Source: Aegilops tauschii subsp. strangulata (lineage: Eukaryota > Streptophyta > Magnoliopsida > Poales > Poaceae). Taken from it: a stretch of 64,000 nt of DNA. The notes below the pieces were generated by a model. It searched no databases, was not told the DNA's origin, and saw nothing but the letters and a program-made list of their open reading frames with translations. Positions 35,405-47,550 of the stretch are shown here, one piece after another. Within the stretch, counting starts at the first letter, position 1, and each line of letters begins with the position of its first letter. Location: assembly GCF_002575655.3 (NCBI RefSeq), contig NC_053039.3, forward strand, positions 377,619,633-377,683,632, in the 5' to 3' direction. The translations under genes and the position numbers were made by a program.

Positions 35405-37088
35405 AGGTGCACCGTCGTCCGGAGACTTATTCTGGACGGGAACCCATTTCCTTCCCAGCGAGCGTAGCCAACCCAGCACGCCCGATGGCGCTTGCCCTGA
35501 CGCGCTGCAAGGCGTCGACGACGCCTGCGCGGCGAGCTGCCTCGCCGATCTTCTTGGCGAGGCTCGCATCTCCGACAAGCCTGCGTCCGACGCGGGGACA
35601 GACTGCCCCGAGAGCCACCTCGTCAGCCTCCTCGATCAGCTTCACGTCTCCAGCGAGCCTGCAGTGGATTTGGAGTCGGTCGGCTCCACCGACCCGATGC
35701 TTGTCGACTTCGACACGGCATTGCTTAACGCCTTCCCCACCAACATGGTAATCATCGACGACCCTCTTCCTCGAGTCGACAGTGGCGGCAGCACTGTCAC
35801 TGAGGTGCTGGTCATCAGCCATGGCGCCGCCTCAGGCGAGAACGCCCACAACGCCCTACAAGTGGCGCTACACGACCTGTCTGCCCCCATCCCGGCCGAC
35901 GCCGACGCCGAGACACTGGAGGCATGCCGCCTCGCCCTCATCGCGGAGGGCCAGAAGATAGCATCCATGAGACGCCTCACTGAGGCTCACCAGCGTGAAG
36001 TCGACCGCGCCGCCTTTGGTACGCCGCCTCCTGGCGGGCCGACCGAGCCGACATCATCAAGAAGCACGGCGTGGCCATCGCCAGCATGCTGGGAGCAGAC
36101 CGCCCAGTCTACGTCACGCCACTCGAGAAGCTGCGTGCCGCTCAGGCGGCTGTAGACGAGCTGAACGGGCTAGGGGCCGACGAGCTCCCCTACATGACTA
36201 GATGCATCCAGCAGCTGATCGACGCGGCTGTAGAGTGGCATGAAGCCAGCGCCCGCACTGAAAGTCCTCCCCCACGCCGAGAGCACGGCGCGATATCCCG
36301 GACACCGACTGCAAGCGGCGCCAGCGCGAGAAAAGACAAGGAGCCGGCTGCTAGCCGCAGTCGGACTCGGCTCACCATCGAGCGCGACGCAGAAGGCCGC
36401 CCCCGAGCTGGGGAACGACGAGGCAATCCGCCTCCTCCCCCGCCTCGAGGGAGAGATATCCCACCCCGCCGCCTGTTACGCATCTGACTCTCGGCGACCG
36501 ACTAGGGCACCGCGAAGGAGTCGGCGAGAATGACGCCCGCCACCGGATCGACCGCCTAGCACGATCCCTGGCGCTAGAAGAAGAAGATGATGTCGGCCCG
36601 CCTTGCTTTGGCCCCCGCATCTGTGACGAGCCCTTCCCCAAAGGGTTCTCACTCCCAAGAGACACGCCAAAATACAACGGCTCCGTGAAGCCGGAAGACT
36701 GGTTGATCGATTAATCCACCGCAGTCCGCATAGCAAATGGCAACAGGCGCGTTGCCGTGAAGTACGTCCCACTCATGCTCCAAGGCACGGCACGCACCTG
36801 GTTGAATAGCGTTAACAGCTGGCTAGACTTCACGGAAGTCTTCATCCGCAATTTCACCAGCACATACAAGCGGCCTCCCAAGCCCCGCCAGCTTTCCTTG
36901 TGCGTCCAAGGGCCCAGCGAATCGACTCGCGACTACCTCACGCGTTGGGCCGAGCTCCGCAACTCCTGCGAAGGGGTGCACGAGGTTCAAGCCATAGAGT
37001 ACTTCACCGCCGGGTGCCGAGAGGGCACCCTCCTCAAGCATCGGCTCCTCTGCGATGAGCCGACTACCCTCGACGAGCTGCTGATATA
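35397..37088 (+). pseudogene. gag of the Tat-like element, frameshifted
   Basis: The frame opens through the primer site (MGPGAPSSGD) and runs to about 36020. The frame changes near 36020-36070 and again near 36480. From about 36490 a capsid domain follows with FPKGFSLPRDTPKYNG.VKPEDWL, a TAA at 36712-36714, LMLQGTARTWLNS and YLTRWAELRNSC. The next frameshift is at 37080-37090. The N-terminal part is Ala/Asp-rich and of low complexity. The real start could also lie further downstream. A decayed gag precursor of a gypsy element. Confidence 0.8.
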
Positions 37089-39540
37089 GCAGACAAGTAC
37101 GCCACGGCCGACTCTTCAATGAAGACTGAGCTTCGAGTGGATGCCTCTGGAAAGGTGCTCGCTCCGGCTCCCAAGACGTCGGCCGGTGACTCCAATCGAC
37201 GCCCACACCCAAACGACAACAAGCGCAAGGCCCCTATGCCGCCTTCCACCAGTCGGCAAGTAGCCACAGTAGAAGACGAACAACCTGAAGAGTGGCCCAT
37301 GCCCAAGAAGCAGAAGGGCGGCAGGCCGGCTTGGCAGCCGGCTTTCTCCTATGAGCAAACCCTTGATGCCCCTTGCAAGTTCCACAGCGGCGCGAAGCCG
37401 TCCAACCACACGACTCGGAAGTGTCATTGGCTCACTCGAATCTCCAAAGGCGAAGGGCTGGTGCCGCCTCCACCTGCTGGCCAGCCACCTCCAGCCCCTC
37501 AGCAGCCGGCTGCTCGACCGGCAGTCGGAGCCATTCAAGACGAGTTCCCGAACGAGCATGCCGCATACGTCGTCTTTACAAGCCAAACTGAAGACAGACG
37601 CAATCGGCGCCGACAACACCAAGAAGTCAATGCGGTCGCCTCTAGCAACCCAGAGTTTATGCATTGGTCTGAGAAGCCTATCAGCTGGAGCCGGGCCGAT
37701 CACCCAGAGGTGATGCCGTCTCCCGGCTCTTATGCATTGGTATTGGACGCTACCCTCGCGACAGAAAGGCGAGCTGCCCGTTTCTCCCGAGTACTGATTG
37801 GCGGTGGGAGCAGCATCAACATATTGTACCGTGACACCATGGAGAAACTGAACATCAAGACGAAGCAACTCATGCCAAGCCGGACTGTGTTCCATGGCAT
37901 CGTACCCGACATGTCCTGCTCACCAATCTGCAAGATCAAGATAGATGTTCTCTTCGGAGACAAGGATCACTTCCGCCGAGAAGCAGTCTGGTTTGAAGTG
38001 GTGGATCTAGAGAGCCCTTACCATGCGTTGCTTGGCCGACCTACCCTGGCCAAGTTCATGGCCGTGCCCCACTACGCCTACCTCAAGATGAAGATGCCTA
38101 GTTCAAAGGGGATCATCACCATAGCCGGAGACTACAAGAAATCCTCTGAGTGTGCTGCAGCCAGCAACCGGCTGGCCGAGTCCCTCGTGATTGCCGAAGA
38201 AAAAAAGATGCTGGACCGAGTCGTGGCCATGGCCGGCAAGCAGCCGGCCCTGTCCCCTGACCCCAAGGAATATGATGCTCAAGGCTCCTTCCAACCGGCC
38301 AAGGAAACAAAGAAGATACCTCTGGACCCAGAGAACCCGGAGAGGTTTGCCGTCATTGGAGCAAACCTGGACAGCAAATAGGAAGGCGAGCTCGTCGATT
38401 TCCTCCGTGAGAACCGAGACATCTTTGCATGGTCCCCAAAGGACATGTCGGGTGTTCCGAAGGATTTCGCCGAGCACAAGCTACACGTCCGAGCAGATGC
38501 AAAACCAGTCAAACAACCTCTCCGCCGACTGTCGGAGGAAAAGAGAAGGATTGTAGGAGAAGAGATAGCCCGGCTTCTGGCAGCCGGTTTCATTATGGAG
38601 GTGTTTTTTCCAGAATGGCTTGCCAACCTGGTCCTTGTATTGAAGAAAAACAATAAATGGCGCATGTGTATAGATTATACCAGCCTCAACAAAGCCTGCC
38701 CCAAAGATCCGTTTGCCTTACCTCGAATCGATCAAGTGATAGACTCCACAGCCGGATGCGAGTTGTTGAGTTTCTTGGATGCTTACTCGGGCTACCATCA
38801 GATCAAGTTGGATCCAGCCGACCGCCTGAAGACCGCCTCCATCACACCATTCGGAGCTTTCTGCTACCTGACTATGACATTCGGCTTGAGAAATGCTAGT
38901 GCCACTTTTCAGTGTTGCATGTAGAAATGCCTCCTCAAGCAACTCGGCAGAAATGCCCACGTCTATGTAGACGATATTGTGGTGAAGACGGAGAAGCGCG
39001 GCACCCTGCTGGAAGACCTCAGAGAAACATTCGACAACTTGCATCGGTTTCAGATCAAGCTCAACCCTGAGAAATGCGTGTTCAGAGTACCAGCCGGCCA
39101 GCTTCTAGGCTTCTTGGTCTCCGAACGCGGCATCGAGTGCAACCCAGTGAAGATCAAGGCCATAGAGAGAATGTAGATTCCTACCAAGCTGCGAGACGTC
39201 CAAAAGTTTACCAGGTGCCTGGACTCCCTGAACCGCTTCATCAGCCGGCTAGGAGAAAAGGCTCTCCCCCTGTACCGACTCATGAAAAAGTCCACCCACT
39301 TCGAGTGGAACGACCAAGCAGACCAAGCTTTTCACGAGTTGAAGAAGATGCTGACCATGCCACCTGTCTTGGCGGCGCCAACTGAGAAAGAGCCCATGCT
39401 CCTTTACATTGCCGCGACTAGCCGAGTGGTCAGCACAGTTATTGTGGTCCAACGCCCAGAAGAAGGCCGGGCTCAATTAGTCCAGAGGCCGGTGTATTAT
39501 TTGAGCGAAGTACTGTCCACCTCAAAGCAAAACTACCCGC
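37089..39540 (+). pseudogene. Protease and reverse transcriptase of the Tat-like element
   Basis: One frame with three TAG codons (38379-38381, 38922-38924, 39174-39176). In order: zinc-knuckle-like CKFHSG....HTTRKC (about 37375-37420); protease region with VLIGGGSSINILY (37790-37830), in which the catalytic Asp of the DGGSS motif is replaced by Gly; HALLGRPTLAKF; then RT with MCIDYTSLNKACPKD, FLDAYSGYHQI, FGLRNASATFQ and the catalytic YVDDIVV (about 38965); then the start of RNase H. The frame stops at the insertion of the solo LTR and continues at 50459. Each TAG sits where a Gln (CAG) is plausible. Not functional. Confidence 0.9.
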
Positions 39541-40834
39541 TGTGACACCCAAAATTTTTATTTTGGCTTTACCAAAATCTTTATTTGATTTGAAGGAGGG
39601 TATTTAAATCTTTCTTCTAAAGAACTCTCCCTCTCAAAGATTTTCTTTTATGACAAGTATTTTGTTTGGATTCACCCAAGACTTGATTTTTGGTCTTGGA
39701 GGTTTTTCCATCTTATGTGGACTCAACACAAATGTTATTCATTTGGGGAAAGTTTTTGAAAATCTTTTTAAAATAGCCTATGGCATTTGGAGTGATCTTT
39801 TTCCCTTTCAAAAACTCCTCTTACCATGACATGAGTGGAAATCCCCTCCCAAAAGCCATCTCCCATCTTTGTGTCAAAATATACTTCAAATCCAGCAAGT
39901 TGAACCTCCCCATGATTTTCTTCCATTTATTTCTTATCAAAAATATTTTCTGCCCTCTACTTTGGCTCTTGGAGATTTACAAAGGAACTACCTTTTCTCC
40001 TTTGAGTTTTGCCTCCAAACCATTTTGCCTGGCTAGTCCTTAGAGCCCTCAACCAAGATCCATGATGATCCACTGGTCTCCAGTTCAAAAATTTCAAATT
40101 GTGCTTGCTGCAAGTTTGGACCATATTTGCCAAATTTGATGAAATTCAATTGTTTTCTCCTCCTAAAAATCTAAGAAAATTCAGGCAGCCTCTGGATGCA
40201 TTGAGGGGTCACCTCACCAAGCCCCAGCTCCAGAATTTTTTTTCTTCATGCCAAATCATTTCGTCGAACACCTGAAGGGCACTGTTACTGTCAAGTTCAG
40301 AAGTTCAGAGATACAGTTTCAGTAAGCCACTGTCGTTTTCTTCAGAGCCCCTTCTCGATCTCGCCAGTGGCCGCGGTGGCGCCGTGCGCCCTGTGCTTCC
40401 TTCTTATCCCTGCGCCGCACGATCGCCTGGAAGCTTGCGGGCGTCGGCGACGAGCAGGAGGAGGTGCGCCACCCCGTGAGCGACGGCAGAAGCGCCCTTT
40501 GCGGCCGCCAGAGAGGCGCAGCGTTGGACGGCGCCGTCCCGCGCCGCCCAAGCCACCAGAGGCCACCGCGTGGCCATCCACTCACCCGTGCACGCCGCAG
40601 GTTGGTCATCGTGAACTGGTAGGCGCGGAGCGCGCTCCCTGCCGCCACCGTGCCCGTAGGGCCGTTCCGTCGAGGGCCAGTGCATTACGCAAGCCCGACC
40701 AAGGTTTGAGCAGAGAAACGGCGCCAGTGATCCTCCCTGAAGATGCCTAGCCTCCTAAACCCCCTGCCCAACCTCTACCTCGCCGTAATTGCTCGCCGGA
40801 GCTATCCCGTTCACGGCCACCCCCTCGGATCGCC

Positions 40835-40841
40835 TATAAAA
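40835..40841 (+). promoter_or_regulatory. TATA box in the solo LTR
   Basis: CCTATAAAAGGAGG context, followed by GC-rich leader-like sequence. Supports the LTR reading and its plus-strand orientation. Confidence 0.55.
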
Positions 40842-41425
40842 GGAGGTCCCGAGCTTGAACTCGAACCCGCACCACCTCTACACACCACCAGTACCACGCC
40901 AAGCCAGTGGGAGAGCCCCGAGGGAGTCTTCTTCCCCAACTCCGGCCGCCGCGACCTGCTTCGGGATCCAGCGCGATTCACTCCCGTGCGTGCACCCCTA
41001 CCCCTCAGCTCTTGCCAGTAGCCTCCTAGTGCATCCACATCCCTGACCCGCGCATCAATTCCGCTTGAAGGCCCCGCTCGACAAAGGTTCCCGTAGAGTG
41101 CTTCGAAAGGTGCCATTCCGATGCTAGAGTGATAGCAGTTGTTGTAAGCAAACTCGGCGCTTAAGGAAGAGTAGGATCTGTTAGCAAGTCATATTCAATC
41201 ACACATTCCACCATCGCCCGAACCACCGTCCGCCGGAGAAAGTGTCGCCGTCAACGTGGTGCTCTCCGACGGCCAAGTCCACCACCCACCGACGTGGAAG
41301 AACACCCTGAACCTGTTGGTACCCTCCGATCTCTCTGCCTCGCCGTGGTTCAACGCCGGCGACCACCGCAGCCTTCGGGCGCCGGCGAGCTCCGTTGGGA
41401 GTTTTGAACCTGACGGGTGGGAACC

Positions 41426-41495
41426 CCCCCCCCCCCCCGTCAGCCTCTCTTCTTTTCCCCTTCGAACCGTTTTCTGAAAGCGCCTTCGGGCAAAA
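41426..41495. repeat. 70-bp direct duplication, left copy
   Basis: 13 C residues, then GTCAGCCTCTCTTC and on to CGGGCAAAA, directly before the LTR at 41496. Identical to 48160-48229 on the other side of the element. The C run itself is 15 long here. Confidence 0.9.
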
Positions 41496-42104
41496 TGTCG
41501 GGGATATACCCCGCGGTATGACCCGGTCGGAATTGGCGACTCACTGGTGACCCGCCCGGAGCTTGGCGATTCACAGATAACCTGCCTGATCTTGGCGACT
41601 CATTAGTAACCCGGCGGGCGGGTCAGATGGACAACAAGGCCCAAAGCCCAGAAGGCCGGCTCACATTATGATGGGCCGGATTAAGAGGAAAGGGATGACG
41701 AATATTTCCTTTACGAGGAAGCAAGACCCGGACTTGTAATCAACTTGTAAGAGAAGATAGACTAGTCGTAGTCCTACTAGGACTCCACATATAACCCGCC
41801 CCTCTAACTTATATAAGGAGGGGCGGGCCTCCCCAAGAGGGACAAGGAACAAGAAACAATCTCTAGGGCTAGACACCGAGAGCCGGTTCCCGGCAACTCT
41901 CTCATGAGCATAATGAGACCAAGCCACAAACAGCATGTAGGGCTATTACCGGATGATGTTTCCCGGGGCCCGAAGCTGTCTAAATCCTTGTCTTGTGTTG
42001 CGTCTCTCGATTCCGCCCAACCCCTCTCAAGCTACCACATAGATGCACTGGCCTCGCGACTAAGTCCTGACACTAAGGACATCTGCCGTGACAATTCCAC
42101 GACA
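41496..42104 (+). repeat. 5' LTR of the non-coding element
   Basis: 609 bp, TGTCGGGGATATACC ... TTCCACGACA. Contains CTTATATAAGGAGG (near 41809), a likely TATA region. Confidence 0.92.
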
Positions 42105-42106
42105 GT

Positions 42107-42124
42107 TGGCGCCCACCGTGGGGC
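42107..42124 (+). promoter_or_regulatory. Primer binding site, tRNA-Lys(CTT)
   Basis: TGGCGCCCACCGTGGGGC is the exact complement of the last 15 bases plus CCA of plant tRNA-Lys(CTT), as I know that tRNA. It lies two bases inside the LTR. Confidence 0.85.
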
Positions 42125-45100
42125 TCGCGCACGATGGTGTTGAGTTCTTGAAGGGATCTTTCCTAGGATTCGAGAAGTTTGCAATTTTCCGGCTCAACAA
42201 AAGCTGGCGTGGAAAATTCATATCAACTATAAGTTCATCAGTCAAAGCTTGACGAAGTGTTCTGCGGCGGCGGATATGAGATTGATTATTTTAGGGTTAC
42301 AAGTTGTACGGCCATCTCTCGCGCTGTGATAAATCCGCGGAGTACTATTGCGCCGAGTTCGAGACGAGGTCTTCTACTGGAGGCGGTTTATCTACCACGT
42401 TCTCTGAGGCCGACAAAAGTTCAGGTGACCCGTCCGACCGCAGGTTCCGCCGAGTTGTCGTAACCACGGTTCTTGGCCCGTTTTACCCGGTGGAAAATCC
42501 CTAAAGGCTGCAGCCGTCCTGGCTGTTCCGACGCATTGCAATTGCTGCTCCGTACGCAGCGCCCTGCCGCTCACAAGAGAGTTAAATCCCGAAGCAAGCA
42601 TTGATCTACCGCTGCTGCTTTATGTGTGAAGACCAAAGTCAAATCATCAGTATCTACTACGTACAAGGTATATCACCACCATCACCTTGAGCCGCCTCTC
42701 CTTGCTGTGTCGCAAAGGCCTTTTCAGCTATAGGCAGGCCTCAAACCGCTTGGCCGGGTGTCAACTATAACCTTGAGCCAATGGGCTTCGCCTTCGCCTT
42801 CCGCCGGCGCTGGCCTCCGCGGATGTTTCGAGCCGCCTCGCACCACCTCCTGCAGGAGCTTCATCGCTGAGTCGTCTCGGCCAAGCAATCTTGCCCCGGC
42901 CTTGCTCGTTCTATGAACCGCCACACACCGAGTCGCCTTCAGGGACCTAATGGCTGGCGCACTGTCTTCCTCGCTGGCATCGTTTCTGAGCCACCGCGGT
43001 GAGTCGTCGCCTCCGAGCCTCAAGTCTCCGACTCTCGCGGTTTCAATTGCCCGGCTGTAAACCGCCGTTCGTGCCTCACCCCGTTGGCCATACTCCACGG
43101 TCAAATCTGCAAGCTGCCACGACTTGCCTTCAAATCGCCAAAATTAGTGGAATACAATTGGATAATATATTTGGAAGTGGCCAAAGATTACATTAATTTC
43201 CTTAATAAGCGTGGAGGGACCCGTACTGTGGAAAATTACTTTTCTGAAAAGCCAAACGCAAGTTCGATCAGTGATCAAAGACTTGGACAAATCTTTTGCT
43301 ATGGTCGTCGTTCACGTGAGCATCAAATCCCATCGGTCAGACATTGTCAATGCCACGGCTCCGCCCCGAGTCAGTTATGACCAAACGACTTGCAATCAAA
43401 TCACCGGATTCTGCCGTCGCTCCATGTATCAAACAAAGCAGTCTCAGATCAATACAACTTCTGTTAAGGCCAGCTACACAGGGGAATCTAATAACAGAAA
43501 TATCCAGGTGTGGCCTGGTTAAACAAGCCTAATCATGTACTACTAGCTCACGTGGTGACGCAATTCCAAAATCCACTACTAATAGTATTGCTCACGAGAG
43601 TACTACATGAGGACCATTAGTACCACGTACATCCGCGCCGCCTTACAATGCCACTGATGACTTGCCCGTCCACCCTCGCGGCCGGCTCACATGTTTGCGC
43701 CGGCTTACAATATGACGGATAACTTACCCGTCCGCCCCCGCGGCCGACTCGGCGTCCGCGTGGCTTACCGCTCCTGCGATTGACTCGCCCGACCGCACCG
43801 GCTTACAACGCCGCGGCTGGCTCATCTGTCTGCTCCCGCGGCCGACTCGGCCGTGATTGATTTCAGCTTCACCGTGACGGTCATCAACTCCGCGGTGGAT
43901 AATTTCTGGCCTGACATATCAGGTGAAATCAATCCAGTAAATTTTTATATATTATATATTGTTTTCTTTAAAAGGAGCAATTACTCTGTCCTGTAATATT
44001 TTTACACAGGACAATTTTTATGCCATTCACAGACACGCGTATCACGGTCCGGTTGACATCAACATACGGCCGACTCACCCGTCCGCACCGGCTTACAATG
44101 CCATGGCCGGCTCATCTGTTGCCTGGGCGAATCAGGCCAATTGCCGAGTCTTGGGCTACCAGTTGCCATCTCCACGACCGAGCATTGAGCCGCCGACGCC
44201 TTTACCGGTTTCCGCTTCTGAACCGCCCACCGCGATTTAAGCCTGAGCTGCACCTGCCGTGCGATGAGCCGCCGGGGCTGTGTTGAGTCGCCCCTGCTGT
44301 GTTGACCCGCCATGGGTTGCCGGTCTATCTGAGCTGTTTTCTGTTGCGTTGAACGGATCATTCGTCATCCGAACAGTCAGGTGATATCTATCCGTTTAAA
44401 GTTTATTAGCATACATTGTTTTCTGTCAAAGAACAGTTACTCTAGTTTGCGATGTTTTTGATACAGGACAATTGTTCACTACATCAACACAACGTGGTTG
44501 ACTCGCCCATCCGCGCGGCTTACCTCGCCAGCGATCGATTCGCCCGTCCGGACCGGCTTACAACACCACGGCCGGCTCATCTGTCTGTGTCACCTCTGAT
44601 GCAACGGTCATCTTTACCATCCGTCCCTCGCGGGTTGGTCTATATATACACACTGGGCCGCACCTGTATGCATGAGCTGTTTATTGAATATGAGCGAGTC
44701 ACTGCTTGGGAAGCCCGGTTTTCTTCCAACGAATAGGAGGCGAATTATCATGTATTATCAGCCGCCGTCTGCACTGGATGGTTCAATGGGCAGGCGCACA
44801 AGTCGATGCCACTATAGTTTGGTTAACTTCAAAACATCCAGTTGGAAGGAACCATTGGCCGAGTTGCTGACACGGCTCATACGGGATCATTCATAACCCG
44901 CCGCAGTCACTTCAACCTTCTGTGGACTCACATTGTGCTATCAATACCAATGATATACACCTTATGCTATGGTCAATACGGAGAATCTCAAAGCCAACTC
45001 CTCGAGTCATCTTGAGACTCGGGGGCTACAATGATATGACTCGGCATCATTGGTCGATTTCAATGCATTCAAGAACTCTGGGTCATTGGAGGGAAAAATA

Positions 45101-45434
45101 ACCCGGTCCCGAAGGCTGCCGCCATATTGGTGAAAAGTTTAAAGGCCGTCAGAAAATTTCCGGCTTAAAAAGAAGGATTCCGGTTTAGATCCGGCTCGAG
45201 AGACTTGACATCTCCCACAAAGCGCCGAAGCTCTTAAATATCCGGTTTAAAATCCGGTTTAAGGTAAATTTGTTTATCACAAAGCTTTGAAACTTTTAAT
45301 ATCCGGTTTTTCCGGTACAAAAAGAATTTATCTCTCGCAAAGTTCGAGTTCTCAGGAAAAATTAAAGGACCAAAAAGAGTCTTTACAAAGCACAACCCAA
45401 ACATAGGTACCCTGCTTTAATGACCATTGGGAGC

Positions 45435-45880
45435 TGATCGTATTCGAATTTAGCTTAACCCTTTTGGTGTGACCCTGATCGTATTCGAATCAGAGTCGTT
45501 AAATATTCTTATGATCACTAGGGGGCTTCCTGTTCAAACATAGGTCGTATTCGAACCAAAGAGAACATAGTTGTCGATACCCTTTTGATCGGCACACCGC
45601 CGAGCTCATTGGGGAGTTTCTTGGTCATATTTGAACCATAGCTCAACCCCCTTTGGGAACCGACGTGGATCGTATTCGAATCAGCGTCGTTAAACAACTC
45701 TCAAGGTCATTTGGGGGCTTCCTGTTCAAACATAGGTCGTATTCGAACCAAAGAGAACATAGCTGTCGGTACCCTCTTGATCGGCAATGCCAAAGCCACT
45801 GGGGGCTATATGATCGTATTCGAATCTTAGCTTAACCCCTTTGGGATGGTTTTCTGATCGTATTCGAATCAGAAGCCTCA
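45435..45880 (+). repeat. Repeats around TCGTATTCGAA
   Basis: Eight copies of GATCGTATTCGAATC or GGTCGTATTCGAACC-like words (near 45439, 45478, 45547, 45626, 45668, 45736, 45811 and 45857; the fourth is degenerate). A longer unit starting GGGGGCTTCCTGTTCAAACA occurs twice about 190 bases apart, so the array grew by duplication. Confidence 0.8.
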
Positions 45881-46728
45881 AAAATTTTCGAAGTCCCTTT
45901 TTGCAAACAATTTTTGGATTTTATTTGAAGCTCTTTTTTCATATCTAAAGTGTATATGAGTGGTTGCTATTTAACCCGGCTTGATTTTCGATGATAAATC
46001 GCCAGCTTATGACAATCATCATCTATGTGGAAGCATTGGCATCTAAGGATCGGGTTATCACCCTTACTGCACAGGTCATGTAAACCGGCAGTACAAATTC
46101 GATATCACAGTGGTTATATGTGAGATATTATGACCCGCCCTGCGGTAAACCGCCAAGGGATCTTGTGATCTACTTGTGTGCAGGATAAGACTACATTTGG
46201 GTGGTTACCCGCCCTGGCTTTTAACGTTAAGTCGCCAGGGCATATGTTGTTTAAACTCTGTGCAGGATTTACAGGGCTATGACTTACATAAATGATTAAG
46301 TTCAAGCCCATCATCAAAGATTGAAATTGGTGTCTCAAAAGGGTTATCAATTCTTGGTTTTCTCAAAGGCTATAAGCCGCCGGGTTGTAAAAATTCCGGC
46401 TTACATGGAGGCGTATTAAGTCGCCATCGGCCAAGAGCCGCCGGGTATTTAAACTCCGGATTGACTTATCAACAGATGAGGTATTAAAGTCGCTTTGGCG
46501 CAATGGCTATTATTTTATCAATGGATATGATTTATTCTACAATGGAAAGAATAGTCCCGAGTCGCTGTAGGCTTACGACCCGGCACTTGGGGGCTAATGC
46601 AAAGTCATTTTTTGCTCAACTTATTGAAGACCCGACTCATCACATTCTAAATGAACCGGCCCTTGGGGGCTACCAATTGCTCTTGTCAAAAATTCATGGT
46701 ACACAAGCCTTAATCTATTATATTGAAA

Positions 46729-46800
46729 GATCCACTATTCAGTTGGTAGAGTACAAAGCTCTTAACCTTGTGGATGTGGGTTCAAGCCCCATGGTGGAGA
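46729..46800 (+). tRNA. Decayed tRNA-Lys(CTT) copy inside the LARD-like element
   Basis: The stretch matches plant tRNA-Lys(CTT) from the D arm to the T arm: CAGTTGGTAGAG, anticodon loop CTCTTAAC with anticodon CTT at 46761-46763, then CTTGTGG, T arm GTGGGTTCAAGCCCCA and GGTGG. The B box reads GGTTCAAGCC. The A box has lost a base. Most differences from the normal tRNA are C-to-T or G-to-A, as expected from decay of methylated cytosines. The acceptor stem is poor and no CCA follows, so I do not expect it to be functional. It lies inside an element whose primer is also tRNA-Lys. Confidence 0.72.
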
Positions 46801-47537
46801 TTACATCATATACTGTTATTATCAATGAATCATATACAAAGTCCCAGCTCAGTAATATCTTACTGACCCGGCCCTTGGGGGCTACACGTTGCTGGTCAAG
46901 TTTACATGATCATATTCACAAAGTCCCTGCTCATTATTGCATAATGACCCGGCCCTTGGGGGCTACAGGTGATATACATATAAGGGGGGGAAATCTTCAA
47001 ATTCTCAGTTTTGAGTAGATCAGATTGACCCAGAGTTTGCAAAAATCATGATCCGGTGTCACCAATAATTATGACCCGGCGTCGGCAACAGTTATGACCC
47101 GGTGCTATCAATATTTACAAGCCGGCAATTTTGGTTATGATAAACCGGCAAGTTTTACCTCTTCAAGCCGGCTGAAAGTCAGATGAGTATTTCAAGACCA
47201 ATATATTTTAAGCCGGCGCTTTGGAAGCCGATTCAAGTGGATTATTTCTTACAATATTTCTCTACAAGAGACCAATGCCAGCAAATTGACTCTGAAGCTG
47301 GCCTATTGACCCGGATTTCTTAAAAGAAGTATCTGGATTTTTTGCATTCACAAAGTTTGAACATATCTACTAAAGGAGATTTGCGATGAGTTCATGGGCA
47401 TGTATCAAGAAGGAAATGACAAGGATTTAAAGATGATCAGGTGTCGGCTTACAAAAATTTAACCCGGAGCACAACCTATCAAGTTTGTTCTTGTGTTTAT
47501 TTTACAGGATCCGTTTAACATGGATGAATCCAAATCA

Positions 47538-47550
47538 AACTGGGGGCTAA
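47538..47550 (+). promoter_or_regulatory. Polypurine tract of the LARD-like element
   Basis: AACTGGGGGCTAA directly before the 3' LTR. Near-copies of GGGGGCTA occur inside the element. Confidence 0.7.

Larger units (their letters stand above)
42105..47550 (+). other. Non-coding internal domain of the LARD-like element
   Basis: No gag-pol. The left third (42105-44900) is GC-rich with many CCGGCTTACAA and GACTCGCCCGTCCG words. A block with ACATTGTTTTCT...ACAGGACAATT occurs at about 43950-44020 and again at about 44410-44480. The centre (45430-45880) holds eight TCGTATTCGAA-type words. The right third (46550-47550) holds four CCGGC..TTGGGGGCTA words and the tRNA-Lys-like sequence. Confidence 0.7.

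Noticed and set aside
40367..40750. GC-rich open frames in the left part of the solo LTR, looking like a host gene exon
   Set aside because: They overlap on both strands, lack domains, and lie at the promoter and leader position of an LTR with a TATA box.
42724..43104. 126-codon frame in the LARD-like element as a possible gag relic
   Set aside because: No capsid, zinc-knuckle or protease motif; surrounding repeats explain the sequence.
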